Assembly (NCBI GenBank): GCA_030141605.1
Contig: JAQGDQ010001381.1
Span: 1-40,000, forward strand
Direction: 5' to 3'
Source: Tubiluchus corallicola
Taxonomy: Eukaryota > Priapulida > Priapulimorpha > Priapulimorphida > Tubiluchidae
DNA: 40,000 nt
In this document: piece by piece, positions 32,115 through 40,000 of the stretch
Position numbering within the stretch: the first letter of the stretch is position 1
How the letters are laid out: every line of letters begins with the position of its first letter
Translations under genes and position numbers: made by a program
The notes under the pieces: model-generated
What the model saw: only the letters and a program-made list of their open reading frames with translations
The model's database searches: none
Told to the model about the DNA's origin: nothing

Positions 32115-32306
32115 GTGTGGTTTTCCGCAGGGTTACATGCTTTGTCCCGTCCTGTATGTGATACTCATACGTTGATCTCTATTAAGTGGTTACGGTTTAT
32201 GACATTGACAGTGTGGTCTTCCACAGGGTTACATGCTTGGTCCCGTCCTGTATTTGATACTTATACATTGATCTCTATTAAGTGGTTACGGTTTATGACA
32301 TTGACT
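32115..32306 (+). pseudogene. Reverse-transcriptase fragment, duplicated in tandem (96 bp, 2 units)
   Basis: One frame reads CGFPQGYMLCPVLYVILIR, and the next unit reads CGLPQGYMLGPVLYLILIH. These match the GVPQGSxLGPxLF motif of non-LTR reverse transcriptases. Each unit hits a stop right after. Unit starts are 32115 and 32211. The remainder of the element is not recognisable. Confidence 0.7.
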
Positions 32307-33244
32307 TTATTGCATCGGCATCCCTGACATTGCTGGTGTGGCTTCAAGTGACATTGCTGGTGTGGCTTCGCTGGCTTCATCGTAACCTTCCTTCAAATTT
32401 GTAATCCTCCCTGGTTGTCAAGGTCTGATTTGAGGATTTACGCTTGCACACGGATCAATACTTGTAAACCAATAAGCTCGTTTTCTGACTTCTAACGGTA
32501 GCCCTGGGATTCTAGTGATCTTTTTTCTTCTTGGTTAATTAGTTAAGTTAATTAACGTGTTGCCAACACAGTGTCATGGGTGTTGCAGAAACGGCAATTT
32601 CGTTTTGATTTGCCGATAATTGCACTTTTGGTTGAGTTTTGTTTGCATCAAAAATTATCAAGTTTCGGGCTGTGAATTTTCAGTAGCATTTTTGTCCCGG
32701 TTACATTGTTTTTCTGCGAGATGTTAAAAATTGCTGAAAAATTTCTGTTAAAATAGTTCAAATAAAGAATAAATATCATTTATTTAACTTTTTGTACCAT
32801 TTATAGCATGCTTTTTACGGCAATGTGGCATATCTTCATTGCTGAGGACTGTGAAGCTTTAAGGTCTCCAGGCACAATCAACCGAAATACCAAAGTGCAA
32901 TTTGAATAAAAACTTATAGTAAAACTTTACTAAATATTGGTAAGAAAATATTAAAAAAAATATTATTTGTCAATTTTTTTGATTCATCATGATCTTTAAC
33001 CATAAACATTGATCTACTTTTTTTGGTTAGGATTTTTTGCCTAGCTACTTCATTAAGCTTGCATCAGAGCAAATATAAGCGAACAAGCAAAAACAAAGCA
33101 TTTTTTTATTTAAGATTTTTTTTTCGGTTTTGATAACAGTTGGTTTGGCAAATGTGATGTCGGTTCGGTTTCGGTATCGGTATCGGTTTCCTGAATTTCT
33201 TAAGTTTCGGTTTGTAATTTCACGTTCAGTAACATACCTGCACA
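32307..33244. other. Intergenic, no gene seen
   Basis: AT-rich sequence with a CGGTTTCGGTATCGG-type simple stretch at 33150-33190. Nothing else recognised. Confidence 0.5.
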
Positions 33245-33672
33245 TTGTTGGCATCCTTCTGTCTCGGAAGACAATGGAGTATGCATAAAGAGAGTCGGTT
33301 ATTGATCACATTGATGGAGCTGCAGTGTCGACTGTGGCTGAGCAGTCCGATCCTTGAACGTCTCCAGGGCGCATGCCTGGGCAAGGTGTATGGAGATCCT
33401 GAGTTGCCCAGACAACAGGAACCCCCTCTCTTCCTCCCTGGTGTAGTCCAAAGGAAAGCGGAGTGATACGTTTGGCACCAGGTTGGCTGCAGGAGCTGCC
33501 GGAGTCAGTGAGCATGCTGCACTGGTCCGCCTTCAGGGCTCCACTCCTGATTTGGAAGGTTTACTCCTCTACACATGGCCGTTGGGTCACTCAGTTTCCT
33601 CCGCCCTCTAGCTGTTGGCTGCTTGTGCAGCTCCTCCGCCTAGTGTCGAGAGATACAGTGTGGGCATCTCGC
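33245..33672 (-). mobile_element. GC-rich sequence attached to a 5S rRNA-like head (possible 5S-derived SINE body)
   Basis: A 430-bp stretch, clearly richer in GC than its surroundings, follows the 5S-like sequence directly on the minus strand. It has competing short open frames on both strands but no protein I recognise. Either it is the body of a 5S-derived retroposon (SINE3-like) or spacer DNA transferred along with the 5S gene. Confidence 0.4.
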
Positions 33673-33792
33673 AAGCCTACAGCACCTGGTATTCCTAGGT
33701 GGTCACCCATCCAAGTACTAACCAGGCTCTACATTGCTTAACTTCGGTGATCAGACGAGAACCGGTGTTTTCAACGTGATTTGGCCGTAGTT
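33673..33792 (-). rRNA. 5S rRNA-like sequence, 120 nt, probably a pseudogene or SINE head
   Basis: On the minus strand: CTACGGCC at the 5' end, CACGTTGAAAACACCGGTTC, TCGTCTGATCACCGAAGTTA, GCCTGGTTAGTACTTGGATG, GGTGACCACCTAGG, and GGTGCTGTAGGCTT at the 3' end. The length is exactly that of 5S rRNA, and the internal promoter (A and C boxes) is largely kept. Changes such as AATGTAGAGCC where AACGTCGGGCC is usual, and the lack of a T-run terminator after the 3' end, argue against a normal gene. Confidence 0.85.
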
Positions 33793-33994
33793 ATCCCTGC
33801 GCAGAGTATCTGTATTTATAGCTCGACTTCACAACATGTTCTTTTGAGAAACCTGTTCAGGCCCTATGGGTCACCTATAAAACATTTGCATTCGTAATTA
33901 TATTGTGCCGGTTTTTTAATCTTCCAGTTGGTATAAGGGAAATCTATGCAGTTTTCATCCCGCCTATTTGTATGTGTTTCTAAAAGATTGTTAG

Positions 33995-34260
33995 ACGGTG
34001 GCGGCGGATCGTATATAGGTACTGTGGAACTGCAGCACCCCCTATTTTCACTCGATATTATCGATAATGTTCAATATAAGTCTTATTTTTAGTTCTTTCT
34101 GTATGCTTGTGCGGAATCAGTGCACGTGAGGGTAGTACTGTTTACTTCACAGCCCAGCATAGTGCACTCCTGCACACTTGTGCACACGTCTGAGCCCGGG
34201 TAGAGAAAGTACTGTCGCTCACACAGTTTGTTGTCATTTGTCATGTATAAAACAGCTTTT
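33995..34260 (+). mobile_element. DNA-transposon family E, copy with left end
   Basis: It starts CGGTGGCGGCGGATCG, then TATAGGTACTGTGGAACTGC and CAGCACCCCCTATTTTCACT as in the complete copy (complement of 15940-15975), and continues through GAGAAAGTACTGTCGCTCAC. No right terminus is seen. Confidence 0.65.
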
Positions 34261-34547
34261 AGAGCTTTTATTTCATTCATTTCACTGCAGTTTTTTCGTT
34301 TCTTTATAGCGCCTGTAATTTAAGATCACGTCGGTTCGTGTTTTCTGAGATAATTTGTGGTTGATAACGTAACGTAACGATAACGTAAAGCAGTTATGGA
34401 ACGGTGCACTTTAACTACACATATCATATCGGTAAGTTATTATATCTTTGTTTTAGACTTCATATGTTCGTTAGCGAAGATATATCTGTCCGAATTTGCC
34501 GATTGTTCGTATTTACCGATACTAAGCTAATACAGTACTAACTAAGC
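34261..34547. other. Intergenic, no gene seen
   Basis: It contains a short repeat of AACGTAACG near 34365-34387 and a donor-like TCGGTAAGTT at 34428. No exon can be supported. Confidence 0.35.
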
Positions 34548-34810
34548 CTTCTACCCTTCCTGTGTGATCTAACCTTTCTCCCAGTTCTTTTTTTGTTCAC
34601 TCATCCATTCTTTTTTTATCGGGTTTACGTGACAGTGGGCTTATACAAGCCTTTGCTTCTCTAGCCCACTGCAGTACAATTATTCTTTTATGATAACGAT
34701 AGTGTATGAAACATAAGAATTTAATACAGTAGATGTAATAATTTTGATGTCACTGTGTGCTTAATGTCATTATATTGTACTGAATGTGATAATAATAATA
34801 AATGAAATAA
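34548..34810 (+). mobile_element. Retroelement, 5'-truncated copy of 14783-15226
   Basis: It begins CCTTCTACCCTTCCTGTG, which is internal to the longer copy, and stays close to it through the hairpin CAGTGGGCT (34633-34641) / AGCCCACTG (34663-34671) to the TGATAATAATAAAT tail. Different 5' starts with a shared 3' end are typical of retroposition. Confidence 0.85.
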
Positions 34811-34855
34811 AAAAACAGAAGGCGCCGTGCATTACACTCACGGTAATGTAGAATG

Positions 34856-35040
34856 AATTACCTAATTGTCTCAAAAATGCCGCTCCTGTGCAAAAGTATG
34901 TAAAAACTGTCAGTAATTGAGTCAAATAATGATGCATAATTGTCTCTATGTTCTTGTGCACGTGGTTACATTGATGTAAACAAACTGACGACCCGCCAGC
35001 TAGCGGTCAGCTCCCGAAATAACGGACAGTGTCCGTGTTA
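34856..35040 (+). repeat. Dispersed repeat, copy of 19072-19270
   Basis: It shares CTAATTGTCTCAAAAA, TGCCGCTCCTGTGC, AAACTGTC, GATGTAAACAAACTGACG and CTAGCGGTCAG. Unclassified. Confidence 0.65.
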
Positions 35041-35814
35041 TGCGGGACTTTTAACGGACCAGATTTTATTCATGTAGCTTATGGGTTACTTCCTCAGTGT
35101 AAACATTAGCAATATGCAACACTCTTGGAAATGCATAATCAGTGAACAACCCAAACAAAATACAGAAGAGTGCCTTCTCTAGGACTCGCATTGCTATTAC
35201 AGATTCTTTATAATGAATAAGTAAATAAATATATACAAATTGATTGATGTAATAGTAATAGAAATAGCGAGAACACTTTTTGCATTTTGTTACAGCCATT
35301 CGGGGATTTAACATTTCAAAGAGTGTTGCATATTGCTAATGTTTCCTCTGAGTAAGCAACTCTTAAGGGACTGCAAAATATCTGTCTGTTAGTGAAATCA
35401 ATTATTTTTATTATAAAATCAATAATTCCGCCTATAATCTCTGTTTTATTAAGTAGCCTCTTCGATACTAAACCTATTAAATTTTCTGCGAATTGTAACC
35501 GTGTTGAATTTGGTAGTTTGATTTCATTTTCCCGTAGCCCCTATGTGGGAATTTTTGCTAGTTTTTTCATACATCAAGTGAAGCTTTAATACATTTGAAG
35601 TGATATTACCGCATGTTGCTCGCTTTTATGCTTGGATTTATTCAGGGGCGTGTCAAGACTTTAAGATGCTCTAGGCTGCTAGTTCTGTCCATGGTTGTTT
35701 ATGTAAGGGAGCAGATTAAACCATTTGTGGTGTATTAGAAACACTGTTAACCTAGTTTTTATGTGTTCATTATGAGTTACATGTTTTTGCACAGCACTTA
35801 TATTTAATCAAGTT
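35041..35814. other. Intergenic, no gene seen
   Basis: AT-rich sequence. CAACACTCTTGGAAATG (35118) and its imperfect complement CATTTCAAAGAGTGTTGCAT (35311-35330) form an inverted pair around about 180 bp. No coding exon found. Confidence 0.4.
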
Positions 35815-35925
35815 GTGCAACTGTTTGTTGTGCATTGCCTTGCACCTGTTCATTATGTGGCACTTATATAAAAGCTATGCTCAGAAACTGCATGTGGTGT
35901 GTTACAAAATGCACCCTTTACATGA
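35815..35925 (+). repeat. Dispersed repeat, partial copy 3
   Basis: GTGCATTGCCTTGCACC, GTGGCACTTATATAAAAGC, GTGGTGTGTTACAAAATGCA and CCCTTTACATGAAG are continuous, as in copy 1 at 12475. This confirms the insertion in copy 2. Confidence 0.75.
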
Positions 35926-35927
35926 AG

Positions 35928-35993
35928 ATGAGTGAGAGAGAGAGAGAGTGAGCGAGAGCGAGTGAGAGAGAGAGAGAGCGAGAGAGACAGAGA

Positions 35994-36031
<38 letters not shown>

Positions 36032-36068
36032 CAGAGAGAGAGAGAGAGAGAGAGGGGGGAGAGGGGGA

Positions 36069-36152
<84 letters not shown>
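35928..36152. repeat. (GA)n microsatellite upstream of PDE8 exon
   Basis: 225 bp of GA repeat with some GAGC and GGGG interruptions, ending about 70 bp before the PDE8 start codon. A Ser/Leu frame across it is an artefact. Confidence 0.98.
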
Positions 36153-36154
<2 letters not shown>

Positions 36155-36158
<4 letters not shown>

Positions 36159-36166
36159 ACGTAATA
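36155..36166. promoter_or_regulatory. 12-bp palindrome with a PAR-bZIP/C/EBP-type core
   Basis: TATTACGTAATA is a perfect palindrome that contains ATTACGTAAT, the consensus for PAR-bZIP/E4BP4 factors. It sits 57 bp upstream of the PDE8 ATG. If the exon begins at the acceptor seen at about 36215 the site is intronic. Function is not shown. Confidence 0.3.
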
Positions 36167-36222
36167 ATTTGCTGTTGTGATCTTATCACATTTACATTTT
36201 GTGTGTTTCCCACAGGGGTACG

Positions 36223-36492
36223 ATGGGGTGTGCACCTAGCTTGCACGTCTCACAAACCGGGGTCATCTACTGCCGAGACTCGGACGAATCCAACTCCCAC
36301 TCACCCGGGCAGTCCTCCTCCATTTCCGGCAGCGTTCAGCAGCAGACGAAGGTCGTCTTTCCTAAAACCGAAGTCACCACCACCGCCGATCCGTGTGCGT
36401 CCACGTCCATCGAGCTGACGCAGCACATCCGATTTCTGAACAGACGCGGAACCATCGAGGCGGAGACACAGACAAGCCAAGTTTTGTTAAAG
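36223..36492 (+). CDS. PDE8: cAMP-specific phosphodiesterase 8 (PDE8A/B-like), N-terminal coding exon
   Basis: 90 codons in phase 0. The start is [20 protein letters not shown], followed by DESNS, nearly identical to vertebrate PDE8B ([20 protein letters not shown]). The exon ends [14 protein letters not shown], in line with EAETQT near the same place in PDE8B. The donor is AAG|gttcgt, with the same gttcgt as PSMC3 exon 1. An acceptor tttcccacag lies 7 bp before the ATG, so a 5'UTR intron is likely. Gly2 with Cys3 allows N-myristoylation and palmitoylation (inference). PDE8 is a high-affinity, IBMX-resistant cAMP hydrolase with REC, PAS and HD-type catalytic domains; those exons lie beyond the window or were not found. 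The exon is more GC-rich than its surroundings. The middle (Ser/Gln/Thr-rich) is not conserved. Confidence 0.93.
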
Positions 36493-36504
36493 GTTCGTGC
36501 CTTT

Positions 36505-36640
36505 TTTATCTTTGTTGCTTGTTATTGATCACTTCTGTTATAACCTGCAGGAACAGTTGTATTGCCCTTTAACTGAAGCCATTTTTATCTTTGTTGCTTG
36601 TTATTGATCACTTCTGTTATAACCTGCAGGAACAGTTGTG
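36505..36640. repeat. Tandem duplication, 79-bp offset, at the start of the PDE8 intron
   Basis: TTTATCTTTGTTGCTTGTTA through CCTGCAGGAACAGTTGT occurs at 36505 and 36584. The first copy begins 13 bp after the splice donor. Confidence 0.9.
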
Positions 36641-36797
36641 GCGCCCTCCCGTTTTTTTGCCAAAAATTTTAGCTGCAGCCATTTTTTTATAGTTTTATGT
36701 TATATCAGTCCCAGTGTAATGGAAGCTGGTTAGAGTAAGGGGGCATTCATTTGCCAAGAATTTATCACTTGGCTTTTCCTTTAACTCCTTCTGGACT

Positions 36798-38760
36798 GCA
36801 TCATTCAAAATAGGTCTCATAAGACCGACTTTTCTGCTACTGTATGAGCACAGACATAACTAAATGATAACAAATTAGGTACTGTTCTACTGCATCATTC
36901 AAAATAGGTCTCATAAGACCTATGACTTTTCTGCTACTGTATGAGCACAGACATAACTAAATGATAACAAATTAGATACTGTTCTACTGCATCATTCAAA
37001 ATAGGTCTCATAAGACCTATGACTTTTCTGCTACTGTATGAGCACAGACATAACTAAATGATAACAAATTAGGTACTGTTCTACTGCATCATTCAAAATA
37101 GGTCTCATAAGACCTGTGACATTTCTGCTGCTGTATGAGCACAGACATAACTAAATGATAACAAATTAGGTACTGTTCTACTGCATCATTCAAAATAGGT
37201 CTCATAAGACCTGTGACTTTTCTGCTACTGTATGAGCACAGGCATAACTAAATGATAACAAATTAGGTACTGTTCTACTGCATCATTCAAAATGGGTCTC
37301 ATAAGACCTATGACTTTTCTGCTACTGTATGAGCACAGACATAACTAAATGATAACAAATTAGGTACTGTTCTACGGCATCATTCAAAATAGGTCTCATA
37401 AGACCTGTGACTTTTCTGCTACTGTATGAGCACAGGCATAACTAAATGATAACAAATTAGGTACTGTTCTACTGCATCATTCAAAATAGGTCTCATAAGA
37501 CCTGTGACTTTTCTGCTACTGTATGAGCACAGACATAACTAAATGATAACAAATTAGGTACTGTTCTACTGCATCATTCAAAATGGGTCTCATAAGACCT
37601 ATGACTTTTCTGCTACTGTATGAGCACAGACATAACTAAATGATAACAAATTAGGTACTGTTCTACTGCATCATTCAAAATGGGTCTCATAAGACCTATG
37701 ACTTTTCTGCTACTGTATGAGCACAGACATAACTAAATGATAACAAATTAGGTACTGTTTTAGTGCATCATTCAAAATAGGTCTCATAAGACCTGTGACT
37801 TTTCTGCTGCTGTATGACCACAGACATAACTAAATGATAACAAATTAGGTACTGTTCTACTGCATCATTCAAAATAGGTCTCATAAGACCTATGACTTTT
37901 CTGCTACTGTATGAGCACAGACATAACTAAATGATAACAAATTAGGTACTATTCTACTGCATCATTCAAGATAGGTCTCATAAGACCCCATGACTTTTCT
38001 GCTACTGTATGAGCACAGACATAACTAAATGATAACAAATTAGATACTGTTCTACTGCATCATTCAAAATAGGTCTCATAAGACCTGTGACATTTCTGCT
38101 GCTGTATGAGCACAGACATAACTAAATGATAAATTAGGTACTGTTCTACTGCATCATTCAAAATAGGTCTCATAAGACCCCATGACTTTTCTGCTGCTGT
38201 ATGAGCACAGACATAACTAAATGATAACAAATTAGGTACTGTTCTACTGAATCATTCAAAATAGGTCTCATAAGACCTGTGACATTTCTGCTGCTGTATG
38301 AGCACAGACATAACTAAATGATAAATTAGGTACTGTTCTACTGCATCATTCAAAATAGGTCTCATAAGACCCCATGACTTTTCTGCTGCTGTATGAGCAC
38401 AGACATAACTAAATGATAACAAATTAGGTACTGTTCTACTGCATCATTCAAAATAGGTCTCATAAGACCTATGACTTTTCTGCTACTGTATGAGCACAGA
38501 CATAACTAAATGATAACAAATTAGGTACTGTTCTACTGAATCATTCAAAATAGGTCTCATAAGACCTGTGACTTTTCTGCTACTGTATGAGCACAGACAT
38601 AACTAAATGATAACAAATTAGATACTGTTCTACTGCATCATTCAAAATAGGTCTCATAAGACCTGTGACTTTTCTGCTACTGTATGAGCACAGACATAAC
38701 TAAATGATAACAAATTAGGTACTGTTCTACTGCATCATTCAAAATAAGTCTCGTAAGATT
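36798..38760. repeat. 97-bp tandem array, about 20 units, in PDE8 intron
   Basis: TGCATCATTCAAAATAGG recurs every 97 bp (36798, 36891, 36988, 37085, ..., 38731); the first unit is 4 bp short, and two units near 38130 and 38325 lack CAA in GATAACAAATT. Each unit holds AGGTCT-CATA-AGACCT, a 6-bp dyad with a 4-nt spacer. Variants (CCTATGAC, CCTGTGAC, CCCCATGAC) are interspersed, and blocks with the same order at 38040-38240 and 38240-38420 suggest two-unit duplications. Confidence 0.96.
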
Positions 38761-38799
38761 TCCTGATTTCTCTGCGATAGATAAGGCCATGTCGTGCGA

Positions 38800-39330
38800 A
38801 ATATATATATATATATATATATAATCTTTATTTGCCATTAAAATACATTGATAATCACTGATAAAAACTTTACAGAGATGATCAATCAGTGTTAGTTAAT
38901 AAAAACTTACACTGCTAAAGGCAAAGGCGTCAGTGCAATCTAAACTACTGTGCAGTAATGGAAAGTAACGACGAATAAAATCAAACGTATTTACAACTAT
39001 GCACAAAAAATGAAAAACTATGATTTAATTAATATGGCCGTGGATATATAAATTCTGAATTAGTGTGTATGTTGTCGTGCTGGTGTGATGGTATTTCATA
39101 TCTGGTTAATATTAGTGATTTTAATTTTGTTTTAAATGCTGATAGGGACTTGATTTGTTTAACCTGTAATAAGTGTAATAACCCCGTAATAAAAATCATT
39201 GATGCTGGTAAAGCTCTTTGCAATTGCTTGTTCTTATGAAATTGACTGACTTTAATTTGATGTTTGAACTCTACACGTACCTTGCACGGGTATTGCGTCA
39301 TTATTCACAAAACACGAGTACAACATGGTG
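38800..39330 (-). pseudogene. LINE 3' end: C-terminal coding piece, hairpin, AATAAA, (AT)n tail
   Basis: The frame at 39301-39029 (minus) contains KQIKSLSAFKTKLKSLIL followed by TRYEI, in the style of the C-terminus of CR1/L2/Jockey-like reverse transcriptases. Downstream comes a stem TTGCACTG/CAGTGTAA (38938-38931 / 38914-38907 on the minus strand, one G:T pair) with a 16-nt loop, then GGCAAATAAAGATT and an AT run (38823-38803). This is the one locus where the hairpin follows coding sequence. Confidence 0.65.
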
Positions 39331-39474
39331 GCACAAGTGTTCTGTAAACTTGAACTCCCCCCGGGCATGGTCTGTCAACATCTTGTCTGTCAATATCTTG
39401 ATCGCCGTGTCCCAAAGTGTATAAAATTCTTCAGTACTTCAGTGGATACTGGTAATACGTTTCGTAGATCAGAC

Positions 39475-39625
39475 GGTTTAGTTTAGTGGCAACGCGTCCC
39501 GCTTTCCGTCTGAGAGGTCGGGAGTTCGATACAACGGTCGGGTCATACCAAAGATTTCGAAAATGTCGCCTGCTGTTGCCCTGCCTCGCGCGTGGCGTTT
39601 AGGGTAAAAGTGGGGTAATAATAGT
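39475..39625 (+). mobile_element. tRNA-derived SINE
   Basis: The RNA polymerase III A box TAGTTTAGTGGC (39479-39490) and B box GAGTTCGATAC (39532-39542) are spaced as in a tRNA, with TCTGAGAGGTCGG between them. The sequence after the B box (GGGTCATACCAAAGATTTCG, then CCTCGCGCGTGGCG) resembles the body of a tRNA-SINE type that I associate with molluscs and other marine invertebrates. The 3' end is not defined; it gives way to the 30-bp array. Confidence 0.65.
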
Positions 39626-39667
39626 CTCTGTTGTGTATTTGTAGTCTGTTATTTACAGTCGGTCCAA

Positions 39668-40000
39668 AAGCTTATGCTAATCGAACATCGAAAAAGCCAG
39701 CTTATGTTAATTGTGCATCCAGAAAGCCAGCTTATGTTAATTGTGCATCCAAAAAGCCAGCTTATGTTAATTGTGCATCCAAAAAGCCAGCTTATGGTAA
39801 TTGTTCATCCAAAAAGCCAGCTTATGTTAATTGTGCATCCAAAAAGCCAGCTTATGTTAATTGTGCATCCAGAAAGCCAGCTTATGGTAATTGTTCATCC
39901 AAAAAGCCAGCTTATGTTAATTGTTCATCCAAAAAGCCAGCTTATGTTAGTTGAACATCGAAAAAGCCAGCTTATGTTAATTGAACATCGAAAAAGCCAG
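39668..40000. repeat. 30-bp tandem array, at least 11 units, cut by the window edge
   Basis: AAAAAGCCAGCTTATGTTAA repeats every 30 bp. Variants are GTGCATCC, GTTCATCC and GAACATCG. The ends carry the GAACATCG type and the centre the GCATCC type. It is open as a 10-residue repeat (KPAYVNCASK) because the period is a multiple of three; no sign of a real gene. Confidence 0.95.

Noticed and set aside
33245-33741. Overlapping 69-92 residue frames suggesting a GC-rich gene
   Set aside because: Frames exist on both strands, overlap the 5S-like sequence and match no known protein; a retroposon body explains the composition better.
34379-34430. Tiny exon ATGGAACGG to a GTAAGT donor
   Set aside because: A 12-codon frame with a good donor is expected by chance in 40 kb; no conserved peptide.
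38813-38823. TA microsatellite as an independent feature
   Set aside because: It is the tail of the LINE 3' end at 38800-39330 and is described there.
39631-39954. 107-residue repeat protein (KKPAYVNCAS)
   Set aside because: The frame is open only because the 30-bp array has a period divisible by three; the start lies in unrelated sequence after the SINE.

Overview
The window is nuclear DNA from an invertebrate animal. It is AT-rich and repeat-dense, and it carries pieces of four conserved animal genes with spliceosomal introns. A tRNA-derived SINE near the right end has a body of a type I associate with molluscs and other marine invertebrates, so a lophotrochozoan is the best guess. That placement is inference and no species can be named.

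Layout. At 290-3560 (minus) is the 5' end of a proteasome ATPase gene, PSMC3/Rpt5: two coding exons and an intron mostly filled by 18 copies of a 137-bp unit. From 3.6 to 10.9 kb there is no host gene, only a hAT-type MITE with a perfect 8-bp target duplication, a broken LINE reverse transcriptase, and 72-bp and 98-bp tandem arrays. MRPS16 (plus, 11164-13271) is complete in two exons; its intron holds 74-bp and 33-bp arrays. A short inverted-repeat element, a nested retroelement insertion and two DNA-transposon derivatives follow. CHID1 (minus, 17493-18752) is a complete, intronless, GC-rich gene for a secreted GH18-like protein. From 19 to 36 kb there is no convincing host exon. It holds microsatellites, a 20-bp array of about 46 units, retroelement 3' ends, a hammerhead-like motif, a 28S rRNA fragment, reverse-transcriptase relics and a 5S rRNA-like sequence. 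The N-terminal coding exon of PDE8 (plus, 36223-36492) follows, then a 97-bp array of about 20 units, a LINE 3' end, a SINE and a 30-bp array that runs off the right edge.

The four genes serve unrelated pathways (proteasome, mitochondrial translation, secreted carbohydrate binding, cAMP hydrolysis), so nothing suggests a functional cluster. The main interest is in the repeats. At least ten loci share one design: a 7-10 bp stem around a 16-26 nt loop, followed in several cases by an AATAAA-like tail and a locus-specific short repeat. In one subset the loop core is conserved while the stem sequence differs between loci. One such unit was amplified 18-fold inside the PSMC3 intron.
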